NCBI RefSeq assembly: GCF_030813235.1
Contig: NZ_JAUSUB010000007.1
Location: forward strand, 172,815-236,814
From: Cytobacillus purgationiresistens
GTDB lineage: Bacteria; Bacillota; Bacilli; Bacillales; Cytobacillaceae
Direction of reading: 5' to 3'
Length of the DNA: 64,000 bases
The stretch's first letter is position 1. Each line of letters starts with the position of its first letter. Position numbers and translations under genes: made by a program. Under the pieces are notes generated by a model that ran no database searches, had not been told where the DNA came from, and was given only the letters and a program-made list of their open reading frames with translations. Shown in pieces: positions 9,994-18,982 of the stretch.

Positions 9994-11349
9994 TTATTGC
10001 ACCTTCTTTCTTAGACAGGCAATATAAAACCCATCAGACCCTATATGTTGAGGTAAAATTTGTAATTGGAAACCATCGACTAATGGCTGGATAGCCTCTG
10101 GCATGCGTTCTTTAATCGAACGATCGCCTTCAAAGTCAATCTGCTCATTTAAAAATGCTGAAACCACTTCTTGATTTTCCACTTTATCAACGGTACACGT
10201 ACTATAGACTAGAATACCACCTTTTTTCAACAATGGCGAAACTGCTTTTAATAAATTCGTCTGTACGGACTGCAGATGAAGTAAATCTTCTTCTTTTTTT
10301 GTATATTTCATATCCGGCTTTCTTCGCATGACACCTAAGCCTGAACAAGGTGCATCAAGCAAGATTCGATCAAAGCTCTCATCATCAAAAACTTCCTGTA
10401 CTTTCCTGCTATCCATTGCACGTGTATCAAGGTTTGAGATACCTAGACGGTCAGCATTATCAGATATCAGCTTCACCTTATGCTCGTGCAAATCAAGCGC
10501 GATGACTTTACCGCTATTACCTAACTTTTCACCAATATGAGTGGTTTTTCCTCCCGGTGCAGCGCAAGCGTCAAGAATAGTTTCATTCTTTTCTGGTCCG
10601 AGTGCATAAGCAGCGAGCATTGAACTTTCATCTTGGATAGTCAGTAAGCCCTCTTTAAACGCTTGCGCATTTGCAATATTCCCTCGTAAAAAATGAATCC
10701 CTTCAGGAATGACTGGACTTGGCTTCGCCTCAATCCCTTCTTCCTCCAACATAGCCAAGACATGCTCACGAGTTGCTTTAATTGTGTTGACTCTTGCAGT
10801 TTGGGTCGGGGCAGTTAAATTTAACTCACACATTTTTTCCGTCTCTTCAAAGCCAAATTGCTCAACCCATCGCTTTACTAGCCATAATGGATGACTTGTT
10901 TTAATGGATAAACGTTCAATAGGATCCTTTATGTCTTCCAGAGAAGGGACACCCTGTCTTTGAACGTTGCGCAATACACCATTAACCATAGAAGAAATCC
11001 CTTTATGCCCACGCTTTTTTGCTATTTCAACTGCTTCATTTAATGCAGCGTGGTCAGGAATCTTATCTAGAAAGATCATCTGATATAATGTCAATCTAAG
11101 CAAATGCACGACCCAGCCTTCGATTTTCTTGGGATTTTTTAAAAATGGCTGTAAGTAATAATCTAGGTTCATGCGCCTTTGTAAGGTACCGTAAGTCAAT
11201 TCAGTCAGCAATCCTATATCTTTGGAATTGATTTTATTTTTATTAATTGCATGATTAAGAAGAATATTACTGTAAGATTGATTTTTTTCAATCATCTCCA
11301 AAAGCTCTAAAACGGTCTCCCGCACATTTTTCTTTTCTGTCTTTTTCAT
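9994..11349 (-). CDS. rsmB: 16S rRNA m5C967 methyltransferase RsmB
   Basis: RsmB (Sun) makes 5-methylcytidine at position 967 of 16S rRNA. In 451 residues it has an N-terminal NusB-like RNA-binding domain (about 1-145), then a Rossmann methyltransferase domain with the SAM motif [13 protein letters not shown] and both family cysteines: DAPCSGLGV (about 333) and [14 protein letters not shown] (about 386). Its ATG overlaps the fmt stop by four bases, a common sign of translational coupling in this operon. Confidence 0.96.
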   Translation of the reverse strand: MKKTEKKNVRETVLELLEMIEKNQSYSNILLNHAINKNKINSKDIGLLTELTYGTLQRRMNLDYYLQPFLKNPKKIEGWVVHLLRLTLYQMIFLDKIPDHAALNEAVEIAKKRGHKGISSMVNGVLRNVQRQGVPSLEDIKDPIERLSIKTSHPLWLVKRWVEQFGFEETEKMCELNLTAPTQTARVNTIKATREHVLAMLEEEGIEAKPSPVIPEGIHFLRGNIANAQAFKEGLLTIQDESSMLAAYALGPEKNETILDACAAPGGKTTHIGEKLGNSGKVIALDLHEHKVKLISDNADRLGISNLDTRAMDSRKVQEVFDDESFDRILLDAPCSGLGVMRRKPDMKYTKKEEDLLHLQSVQTNLLKAVSPLLKKGGILVYSTCTVDKVENQEVVSAFLNEQIDFEGDRSIKERMPEAIQPLVDGFQLQILPQHIGSDGFYIACLRKKVQ

Positions 11350-12296
11350 TCTATTTCCCCTAAACGGTTACCCATTGTAATATGTGCACCTGCACCTCTT
11401 AAATATTGACCAGCCGACATTTTTTTCTTACCTGAAGGCTGAAGCAGGGTGATTTTAACTGCCGTATTATCTCCAGTCGAAACCGTTAAACCTTCGTCAT
11501 CCAGTGCAAGAACTGTTCCTGGTTTTTCCGCTGTATTGAAAGTGGCCGTCTCAGCAGACCAAACCTTCATCACTGCACCATCCAATGTTGTGTAAGCAAC
11601 TGGCCATGGGTTCAATCCCCTTATATGATTGTAGATTTCTTCGCCCGGTTTATTCCAATCAATTTTTTCCTGTTCTCTTTTGATATTAGAGGCGAAAGTT
11701 GCTTTGCTGTCATCTTGAGGAATCGGCTTCAATTCACCATTCAATAGTTTCGGCAATGTGTCTTTTAGCAGCTTGCTTCCCGCTTCACTTAATTTATCAT
11801 GAAGGCTTCCCACATTATCCTTCCTATCAATCGCGACTTCAACTTGTGTAAGGATATCCCCTGCATCCAGCTTTTCTGCCATATACATAATAGTAATGCC
11901 CGTTTTCTCTTTACCTTGGATAATAGAATAATGAATCGGTGCTCCCCCGCGCAATTCAGGTAACAGCGATGCATGAACATTGATACAGCCATACTTTGGT
12001 GCCTCTAACAATTCGTTGGGCAGAATTTGGCCAAATGCAGCGGTAATAATGAGGTCTGGTTTTAAATCAAGAATTTCCTGCAGTTCTTCAGGCTGGCGTA
12101 TTTTCTCAGGCTGATAAACAGGTATATTCCTTTTTACAGCCTCTACCTTTACTGGTGGTGGTGTCATCACTCGTTTTCGGCCAACAGGACGATCTGGCTG
12201 AGTGACCACTGCAATCACCTTATATCCATCAGCAAGCACCTGCTGCAGTACCGGTACAGAAAAATCCGGTGTCCCCATAAAAATAATATTTGTCAT
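11346..12296 (-). CDS. fmt: Methionyl-tRNA formyltransferase
   Basis: Fmt formylates the initiator Met-tRNA using 10-formyl-tetrahydrofolate. The 316-residue length and motifs match the family: an N-terminal formyltransferase fold with [11 protein letters not shown], the folate-site signature [14 protein letters not shown] with the catalytic Asn/His/Asp set, and a C-terminal OB-like tRNA-binding domain beginning near residue 207. It overlaps def by four bases on one side and rsmB by four on the other. The def-fmt pairing reflects adding and removing the formyl group. Confidence 0.97.
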   Translation of the reverse strand: MTNIIFMGTPDFSVPVLQQVLADGYKVIAVVTQPDRPVGRKRVMTPPPVKVEAVKRNIPVYQPEKIRQPEELQEILDLKPDLIITAAFGQILPNELLEAPKYGCINVHASLLPELRGGAPIHYSIIQGKEKTGITIMYMAEKLDAGDILTQVEVAIDRKDNVGSLHDKLSEAGSKLLKDTLPKLLNGELKPIPQDDSKATFASNIKREQEKIDWNKPGEEIYNHIRGLNPWPVAYTTLDGAVMKVWSAETATFNTAEKPGTVLALDDEGLTVSTGDNTAVKITLLQPSGKKKMSAGQYLRGAGAHITMGNRLGEIE

Positions 12297-12778
12297 TCCT
12301 CACTCAATCCTTCCAACTCATCTTCCTCAAGATATCTACTCACTTTAGATGTGAATAGCACACCCTCTAAATGATCGATCTCATGTTGTATTGCTCTTGC
12401 TAGAAAATCTTCCGCTTCAAATGTAAAAACTTTTCCTTTTCGATTCTGCGCTTTAATTTTCACATAGCTTGGCCTAGTTACTACACCATAAATACCAGGA
12501 AAGCTCAAACATCCTTCAGGATCCGTTTGCTCACCCTTTGTTTCAAGAATTTCAGGATTAATCATTTCAATTGTTCCATAATCATCATCTATATCAACGA
12601 TTGCGATTTGCTGATTAATTCCTATTTGCGGGGCAGCAAGACCGACGCCATCAAATTCAATCATTGTATCGTACATATCATCTAATAATTTCACCAGCTT
12701 TTTATCGAACACTGACACAAGCTCACACTGTTCCTCTAAAATATCGGCTGGGTACATTACAATTTTTCTCACTGTCAA
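12293..12778 (-). CDS. def: Peptide deformylase
   Basis: Def removes the formyl group from the first methionine of new proteins. The 161-residue enzyme shows all three motifs: [10 protein letters not shown] (44-53), EGCLSFP with metal ligand Cys90, and QHEIDHLEG with ligands His132 and His136 and catalytic Glu133. The start is a TTG at 12778: GGAGG sits seven bases before it and the residues from there (MTVRKIV) match B. subtilis Def; the GTG two codons later is less well placed. It overlaps fmt by four bases. Confidence 0.96.
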   Translation of the reverse strand: MTVRKIVMYPADILEEQCELVSVFDKKLVKLLDDMYDTMIEFDGVGLAAPQIGINQQIAIVDIDDDYGTIEMINPEILETKGEQTDPEGCLSFPGIYGVVTRPSYVKIKAQNRKGKVFTFEAEDFLARAIQHEIDHLEGVLFTSKVSRYLEEDELEGLSEE

Positions 12779-12899
12779 AATACTTCCTCCAAGCTAAGCT
12801 GATTAATCAAAATTGATGTGGGTTAGATTTCACCACTTTTTATATAGTCTCAACTATTTCCACTAACTTCATAACATTGTTTCGAATCAAATTGCAGGA

Positions 12900-15314
12900 T
12901 TACATTAAAATAAATGGGTTCACATCCACTGCGATTTGAAGCCCTCCCGAAGACATCTCTTGCTGATATTGATCCAAAACCGTTTTTAACGCCTGATTTA
13001 GCTCAGGCTCCCGTTTGTATTTTATCAAACATTGGTACCGATATCTATTATTGATTCTGGGAATCGGTGAAGCGACTGGACCTAAAACGATTGCACTTGA
13101 TGTCAGTTTCGAACGAACATAGGAGGTGATGGTTTCTGTAACAGAAACTGCCTTCATTAATTGCTCATGACTCACAGTAATAAGAGATATATAATAGAAT
13201 GGTGTATACTTATGCAGTTTCCTCATCGTCATTTCATGTTCATAAAAACGGTCAAAATCCTGAAGTGAAGCCAATTCAATACTATAATGCTCAGGGCTAT
13301 ATGTTTGAATGATGACCTCTCCCGGCAACTCATGACGGCCTGCTCTTCCACTCACCTGCGTTAATAATTGAAAGGTCTTTTCAGAAGACCTGAAATCTGG
13401 CAAATGTAGCATTGTATCGGCAGACAATACACCAACCAAGGTGATATTAGGGAAATCAAGTCCCTTCGCAATCATCTGTGTGCCCAACAAAATATCGGCT
13501 TGACCTTCTTCGAATTGATCCAATAACTTCTCATGAGAACCTTTTCTGCTTGTAGTATCCACGTCCATGCGAATAACTCTGGCTTCTGGAAGGACTTTAA
13601 CAAGCTCTTCCTCCACCTTTTGCGTACCCGTTCCAAAATAGCGAATATGCTCGCTTTGACATTCAGGACAGACCGATGGAACACCTGCTTCATGCCCGCA
13701 ATAATGACATTTCATTTGCTGGCTGTATCGATGGTACGTAAGGGAGATATCACAGTTAGGACAATTCATTACAAAGCCGCAATCTCGGCACATCACAAAG
13801 GAAGAATGCCCTCGTTTATTTAAAAATAATACGGTTTGCTCCTTTTTCTCCAGTCGGTCTTTCAGCTTTTCAAGCAAAGCACTTGAAAACATCGAACGAT
13901 TGCCGGAACGAAGCTCTTCACGCATATCAATAATCTCGACAGCTGGCATCTCTTGATTATTCATTCGTTTTGGCAAGGATAAAAGCTGATAAACTCCCTT
14001 TTTTGCCCTTGCAAACGTTTCTAATGAAGGCGTGGCACTTCCTAAAATGACAGGGCAGTTGTTTTGAAACGCTCTTTCAATCGCAACATCCCTTGCATGG
14101 TATTTAGGATTTTCTTCTTGCTTATAGCTTGTTTCATGCTCTTCATCAATAATGACTATCCCCAGATTTTCAAATGGTGCAAAAACGGCCGACCTTGCCC
14201 CGACAACCACTTTCACTTCTTTTCTTTGGATTTTTCTCCATTCATCATACTTTTCTCCGGCAGATAAACCGCTGTGCATCACAGCCACTTGATCGCCGAA
14301 TCTGCCTTTAAACCGCTTAACCATCTGTGGGGTTAAGGAAATTTCCGGCACAAGCACAATCGCCTCTTTTCCAGCCTCTAATACGTTTTGGATGGATTGT
14401 AAATAGACTTCCGTCTTTCCGCTGCCTGTTACGCCATATAAAAGAAAAACCTCATGTCGCCATTCTTCTATTGAAGAAAGAATAGGTGCAATAGCTTTGC
14501 CCTGTTCGTCAGTTAGTTGGAGTGGCTGTGTTCTTGCAAAATCGCGATCCTCAAATGGATCTCTGTATACTTCCATGTTTTGTTCTGCTAATACCCCTTT
14601 TTTCACCAATTCTTTAATAACCGATGTTGAGATATTAAGCAGATTGGCAAGCTCACGGAGGATAATTGGCTGCTGATTTTCGATAAAGTAATTGATCACC
14701 TTCAGCTGCTTACTCGCTTGCGGAGACAAAGATTTTCGGTAGTGCTCAAGCTCTGATGCAGACATGATTGAATGAACGGATTTCAGCTTCTTTTTCTTTA
14801 CTCTATCCTTCACTTCATACACGATATCAATTTGACCTTTTGCAGCTTCCTTCTGCAACATGGAGAGCATCCCTGATTGTTTGGCTTCCTCCCATGTAAT
14901 GGTATCTATCTTTTCATAGAGCGGCTGCAATTCTTCTAGGAGCTGATCCTTTGCGATATCTCTTGCAAGCTTGAGTTTTTTTTCATATTTTGCTTTTAAC
15001 GCAGCTGGAAGCATGGCTTGATACGCTGAAATTTTATAGCTTAAAGTCTGTTCTGACAGCCAATTTCCAAGTGAAAGCAAATCCGGATTTAGTACCGGGG
15101 ATAAGTCTAGTGGTTCACTAATTTTCTTCAACTTATTAAATTGAGATTCGCTTTTTAATCCAACGACAAACCCTTGAATTTTACGAGGACCAAATGGGAC
15201 AGAGACCCTCATTCCAGGCTTGATGACGTCGATAAGATGCTCAGGTATGAGATAGTCAAATGGACGATCTGTTTGTTTTGCTGGAACATCAACGATGACG
15301 CTGGCTATGTTCAT
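12900..15314 (-). CDS. priA: Primosomal protein N' (PriA helicase)
   Basis: PriA is a 3'-5' helicase that reloads the replicative helicase at stalled forks. The 804 residues contain an N-terminal DNA-binding domain, the Walker A segment GVTGSGKTEVY, a Walker B DEEHE, and a helicase C-terminal region interrupted by the zinc-binding insert with four paired cysteine motifs (CRDC, CPNC, CHYC, CPEC). The ATG overlaps the coaBC stop by four bases, as is usual for the coaBC-priA pair. A 121-bp gap with no visible signal separates it from def. Confidence 0.97.
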   Translation of the reverse strand: MNIASVIVDVPAKQTDRPFDYLIPEHLIDVIKPGMRVSVPFGPRKIQGFVVGLKSESQFNKLKKISEPLDLSPVLNPDLLSLGNWLSEQTLSYKISAYQAMLPAALKAKYEKKLKLARDIAKDQLLEELQPLYEKIDTITWEEAKQSGMLSMLQKEAAKGQIDIVYEVKDRVKKKKLKSVHSIMSASELEHYRKSLSPQASKQLKVINYFIENQQPIILRELANLLNISTSVIKELVKKGVLAEQNMEVYRDPFEDRDFARTQPLQLTDEQGKAIAPILSSIEEWRHEVFLLYGVTGSGKTEVYLQSIQNVLEAGKEAIVLVPEISLTPQMVKRFKGRFGDQVAVMHSGLSAGEKYDEWRKIQRKEVKVVVGARSAVFAPFENLGIVIIDEEHETSYKQEENPKYHARDVAIERAFQNNCPVILGSATPSLETFARAKKGVYQLLSLPKRMNNQEMPAVEIIDMREELRSGNRSMFSSALLEKLKDRLEKKEQTVLFLNKRGHSSFVMCRDCGFVMNCPNCDISLTYHRYSQQMKCHYCGHEAGVPSVCPECQSEHIRYFGTGTQKVEEELVKVLPEARVIRMDVDTTSRKGSHEKLLDQFEEGQADILLGTQMIAKGLDFPNITLVGVLSADTMLHLPDFRSSEKTFQLLTQVSGRAGRHELPGEVIIQTYSPEHYSIELASLQDFDRFYEHEMTMRKLHKYTPFYYISLITVSHEQLMKAVSVTETITSYVRSKLTSSAIVLGPVASPIPRINNRYRYQCLIKYKREPELNQALKTVLDQYQQEMSSGGLQIAVDVNPFILM

Positions 15315-16522
15315 TTTTGATCATCCTTTAATAACTTAGAGGCTTCCTTCAATATCTTTGCTGCAACTTCTCGTTTGGACATGATGGGTAATTCAGTTGC
15401 ACTCCCATCTCGCTTATAAAAAGTCACAACATTTGTATCTGTACCGAAACCGGCGCCTTCATTCGTTACATTGTTTGCCACAATCATATCCGCATTTTTC
15501 TTTTCTAGCTTGCCTTTGGCATAAACATCCAAACGTTCTGTTTCTGCGGCAAAACCGATGAGTACTTGTTTGGTTTTTCTTTTTCCTAACTCTAATAAAA
15601 TATCTTTTGTTCTTGCAAGTTCTAATACCTGCTCTCCAGGCTGCTTTTTCACTTTATGATCGTAGGCTATTTTCGGTTTATAGTCTGCAACGGCTGCTGT
15701 TTTAATCACCACATCCGCATTTTCATAGTTATCAAGAACAGCACCATACATCTCTTCAGCACTTTCCACCTTCACAAGCTTTACACCTTTAGGCGCATCA
15801 AGAGAAACAGGACCGGAAACCAACAGTACATTCGCACCTAGGGAAGCCGCTTCTTCAGCAATCGCATAACCCATTTTCCCCGAGGAATGGTTAGTCAAGT
15901 AGCGGACGGGGTCGATTTTCTCTCTTGTTGGTCCAGCTGTAACAATCACATTTTTCCCTTGTAATAATAATGGTTCTGGACTTCCAAAAAATCGCGCAAT
16001 ATGACCAATGATTTTTTCAGGCTCCTCCAGCCTTCCTTTACCGACATAACCGCAAGCAAGATAGCCTTCGCCTGGTTCAATAAAGCGATAACCAAATTTA
16101 TATAATGTCTCGATATTATTCATTACTGCTGGATGGCTATACATATGAACATTCATTGCAGGTGCAATCCAAACGGGTGCAGTTGCTGCAAGTAATGTAG
16201 TAGAAATCATATCGTCCGCAATACCATTTGCCAGCTTGCCAATGATATTCGCTGTGGCTGGTGCAATTAATATAAGGTCTGCCCAATCAGCTAGATCAAT
16301 ATGAGCAATCACTTTTGAGTCCTTCTCATCAAATGTATCAGTAAACACATCATTTCTGGATAGCGCCTGAAAAGTTAATGGTGTGACAAACTGCATCGCT
16401 GATTCACTCATGATGACTTTTACATTGGCACCTGTTTGTGTTAATTTGCTCGTTAAAGCCGCTGCCTTATATACCGCTATTCCGCCAGTAACACACAGCA
16501 GGATATTTTGACCGTTCAGCAT
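15311..16522 (-). CDS. coaBC: Bifunctional CoaBC (phosphopantothenoylcysteine synthetase/decarboxylase)
   Basis: CoaBC carries out two steps of coenzyme A synthesis: CTP-dependent joining of phosphopantothenate with cysteine, then FMN-dependent decarboxylation. Residues 1 to about 180 are the flavoprotein CoaC domain (CVTGGIAVYKAA, PAMNVHMY, and the substrate-clamp ACGYVGKGRL). Residues about 185-403 are CoaB, with TAGPTREKIDPVRYLTNHSS, and GFAAET near the nucleotide site. It is the first gene after the rpoZ terminator region and overlaps priA by four bases, so it probably heads the coaBC-to-rpe unit. Confidence 0.97.
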   Translation of the reverse strand: MLNGQNILLCVTGGIAVYKAAALTSKLTQTGANVKVIMSESAMQFVTPLTFQALSRNDVFTDTFDEKDSKVIAHIDLADWADLILIAPATANIIGKLANGIADDMISTTLLAATAPVWIAPAMNVHMYSHPAVMNNIETLYKFGYRFIEPGEGYLACGYVGKGRLEEPEKIIGHIARFFGSPEPLLLQGKNVIVTAGPTREKIDPVRYLTNHSSGKMGYAIAEEAASLGANVLLVSGPVSLDAPKGVKLVKVESAEEMYGAVLDNYENADVVIKTAAVADYKPKIAYDHKVKKQPGEQVLELARTKDILLELGKRKTKQVLIGFAAETERLDVYAKGKLEKKNADMIVANNVTNEGAGFGTDTNVVTFYKRDGSATELPIMSKREVAAKILKEASKLLKDDQK

Positions 16523-16651
16523 TTTTTAGTACCTCCATCTTCACTCTTCAATACTATCTTTTATTATGCAAGAATAGATATATTTTTTCATCAAATAAAC
16601 GTTGAAAAGTTTGATTTTGTCTATTTATGTGCTGCAATTACCAGCCATAAC

Positions 16652-16688
16652 AAAAATAACAACCTGCTTGAGAGGTTGTTATTTTTAT
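16652..16688 (-). terminator. Rho-independent terminator after rpoZ (possibly bidirectional)
   Basis: AATAACAACCT and AGGTTGTTATT pair around a seven-base loop, with T-rich tracts on both sides. Located between rpoZ and coaBC, it would end the yloC-remA-gmk-rpoZ transcript, so coaBC needs its own promoter in the 130 bp downstream. Confidence 0.85.
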
Positions 16689-16715
16689 TATTTCAGAGTG
16701 GATGTACTTCATCCA

Positions 16716-16931
16716 TTACGCTCCGTTATCAGTTTTTTCACCTAAACGATAAAAAAGTTCATTTGCATTAATTTCTTCAAGTGCCTTACCAACATTTTTG
16801 TGGGATACATAATCAGTAAGAAGCGGTTTTGCATGCACCTGCATTTTGCGCGCTCGCTTAGCCGCAACTGATACAAGTGAATATTTTGAGTCAATCTTCG
16901 TCATTAATGAATCAATAGAAGGATATAGCAT
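16716..16931 (-). CDS. rpoZ: RNA polymerase omega subunit
   Basis: Omega is the small RNA polymerase subunit that helps fold and assemble the beta-prime subunit. The 71-residue protein [20 protein letters not shown] continues with AAKRAR and [12 protein letters not shown], the conserved omega core. The ATG at 16931 follows GGAGG by nine bases; a TTG three codons upstream would touch that site. It begins one base before the end of gmk's stop codon, the gmk-rpoZ order typical of Firmicutes. Confidence 0.96.
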   Translation of the reverse strand: MLYPSIDSLMTKIDSKYSLVSVAAKRARKMQVHAKPLLTDYVSHKNVGKALEEINANELFYRLGEKTDNGA

Positions 16932-16932
16932 T

Positions 16933-17547
<615 letters not shown>

Positions 17548-17556
17548 TCAAAAATC

Positions 17557-17820
17557 CTACCCTTCATCGATGATATCATCGCGGTCATTTAAACGTGCTG
17601 CTACTGTTTCAGGTTGTACCGCAGATAGTATCACATGATCACTATCCATCACGATGACTGCCCTCGTTCTTCTGCCGTATGTTGCATCTATTAATACCCC
17701 TCGATCTCTGGCATCTTGGATGATTCTCTTTATTGGCGCAGATTCCGGACTTACAATGGATATGATTCTATTAGCAGAAACGATATTACCGAAGCCAATA
17801 TTGATTAATTTTATTGACAT
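17557..17820 (-). CDS. remA: RemA, DNA-binding regulator of biofilm matrix genes
   Basis: RemA (YlzA, DUF370) is a small DNA-binding protein that activates the eps and tapA matrix operons and osmoprotection genes in B. subtilis. The 87 residues are nearly identical to that protein: [20 protein letters not shown], then [15 protein letters not shown] and [14 protein letters not shown]. The ATG follows GGGAGGACGC. The placement between yloC and gmk is conserved. Whether this organism has the same targets cannot be seen here. Confidence 0.95.
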   Translation of the reverse strand: MSIKLINIGFGNIVSANRIISIVSPESAPIKRIIQDARDRGVLIDATYGRRTRAVIVMDSDHVILSAVQPETVAARLNDRDDIIDEG

Positions 17821-17880
17821 ATGCGTCCTCCCGTCATCAGTTTACTATTTTGACCTTTAATGCACTGTTCTAAACCGCGT

Positions 17881-18753
17881 CTATTCAATATTTTGCACTT
17901 GCTCCTTCATCTTCTCTAATAAACCTTTCATCTCAACCACTTCTGAAGCAATAGTAGAATTATTAGCCTTAGAGCCAATCGTATTGACTTCCCGATTCAT
18001 CTCTTGAATCATGAAGTCCAGTTTCCTTCCAACCGGTTCCTGAAGGTCTAATGCTTTCGCGAACTGGTTACGGTGACTGGTTAACCTTGTTAACTCTTCA
18101 TTGATATCGGCCTTATCGGCGAAAATCGCTACTTCCGTGATAATGCGCGATTCATCGATCATACCCGAAGAATACTCTTGCATACGCTTTTTCAATCGAT
18201 CCTCATACTGGTTAACGACTGCATCCGCAAGCTCATATAGCCGTTTAGTACAACTACCTAGTAGATCAAGCTGGTGCCGCAAATCCTTTTCAAGCTCCAA
18301 TCCCTCATCTAATCGCATATTTTTCAGCTTTTCAGCTGCCTCCGCAACAGCAGACAGAATGATCTGATCAATCTCTTCACTGCCTTCTTCCACCTCAATG
18401 ATGCTAATTAAATCATCCCTGAGAAAGTCTTGGATGGCTGGCTCGCTGTTTAGCTGATACTTTTTTTTAACTTGTGTAATGGATTGATAGTACTCTTCCA
18501 ACAGCTCCCAGTCAATACTGACCTTTCGGCGATTCATGCCTCTTCCTTCAATCGTTGCATACACTTCAATTCTTCCACGTTTTATATATTGGCCGAGCTT
18601 TTTCTTAATTTGATCCTCGAGTTTAAGAAACTGCTTTGGCATACGCAAAAAATATTCGGTAAAACGATGATTGACCGTTTTCACTTCAATTGTAATGGAA
18701 AAGTATTTATTTTCTTTTTTTCCTTGTCCATACCCTGTCATGCTTGCCACCAT
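17881..18753 (-). CDS. yloC: YicC/YloC family endoribonuclease
   Basis: YloC is a member of the YicC family, metal-dependent endoribonucleases; the E. coli member acts in small RNA and RNA turnover. The 290-residue protein starts MVASMTGYGQGKKENKYFSI, includes VNHRFTEYFLRMPK and a conserved C-terminal half with EEQ-rich helices ending VVEMKGLLEKMKEQVQN. I start at the ATG at 18753, matching the family; the frame is open for 46 codons further, but these have no similarity and cover the promoter. It heads the yloC-remA-gmk-rpoZ operon. Confidence 0.93.
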   Translation of the reverse strand: MVASMTGYGQGKKENKYFSITIEVKTVNHRFTEYFLRMPKQFLKLEDQIKKKLGQYIKRGRIEVYATIEGRGMNRRKVSIDWELLEEYYQSITQVKKKYQLNSEPAIQDFLRDDLISIIEVEEGSEEIDQIILSAVAEAAEKLKNMRLDEGLELEKDLRHQLDLLGSCTKRLYELADAVVNQYEDRLKKRMQEYSSGMIDESRIITEVAIFADKADINEELTRLTSHRNQFAKALDLQEPVGRKLDFMIQEMNREVNTIGSKANNSTIASEVVEMKGLLEKMKEQVQNIE

Positions 18754-18877
18754 AGCTGTTAACACTTCCTTTCGCAAAAGCGTGAAGTGCCGTATTCTCT
18801 GTTTACAAATGATGCTGGCACTCTTGATCATCGTTATTAAGAACTGTGCAACCTGCTTTCTACAAGCAATGTTGTCA

Positions 18878-18906
18878 TTTATATTAAACATTATGTATCA
18901 GTTCAA
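18878..18906 (-). promoter_or_regulatory. Sigma-A-type promoter for yloC-remA-gmk-rpoZ
   Basis: On the minus strand TTGAAC (18901-18906) and TATAAA (18878-18883) are spaced by 17 bp. They lie about 125 bp before the yloC start and just past the yloB terminator, a sensible place for the operon promoter. Confidence 0.65.
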
Positions 18907-18928
18907 AATGGTTTATTTATGGGCCTCG

Positions 18929-18963
18929 AAAAAATAAAAGGTAATAGAGTAAGCTCTACTACC
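18929..18963 (-). terminator. Rho-independent terminator of yloB
   Basis: GGTAGTAGAG and CTCTATTACC pair (one G-T) around CTTA on the minus strand and run into TTTTATTTTTT. It starts about 20 bp past the yloB stop codon. Confidence 0.92.
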
Positions 18964-18982
18964 TTAAGGATTATATCATATT

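Noticed and set aside
18754..18891. 46-codon N-terminal extension of yloC
   Set aside because: It covers the likely promoter and is not present in relatives.
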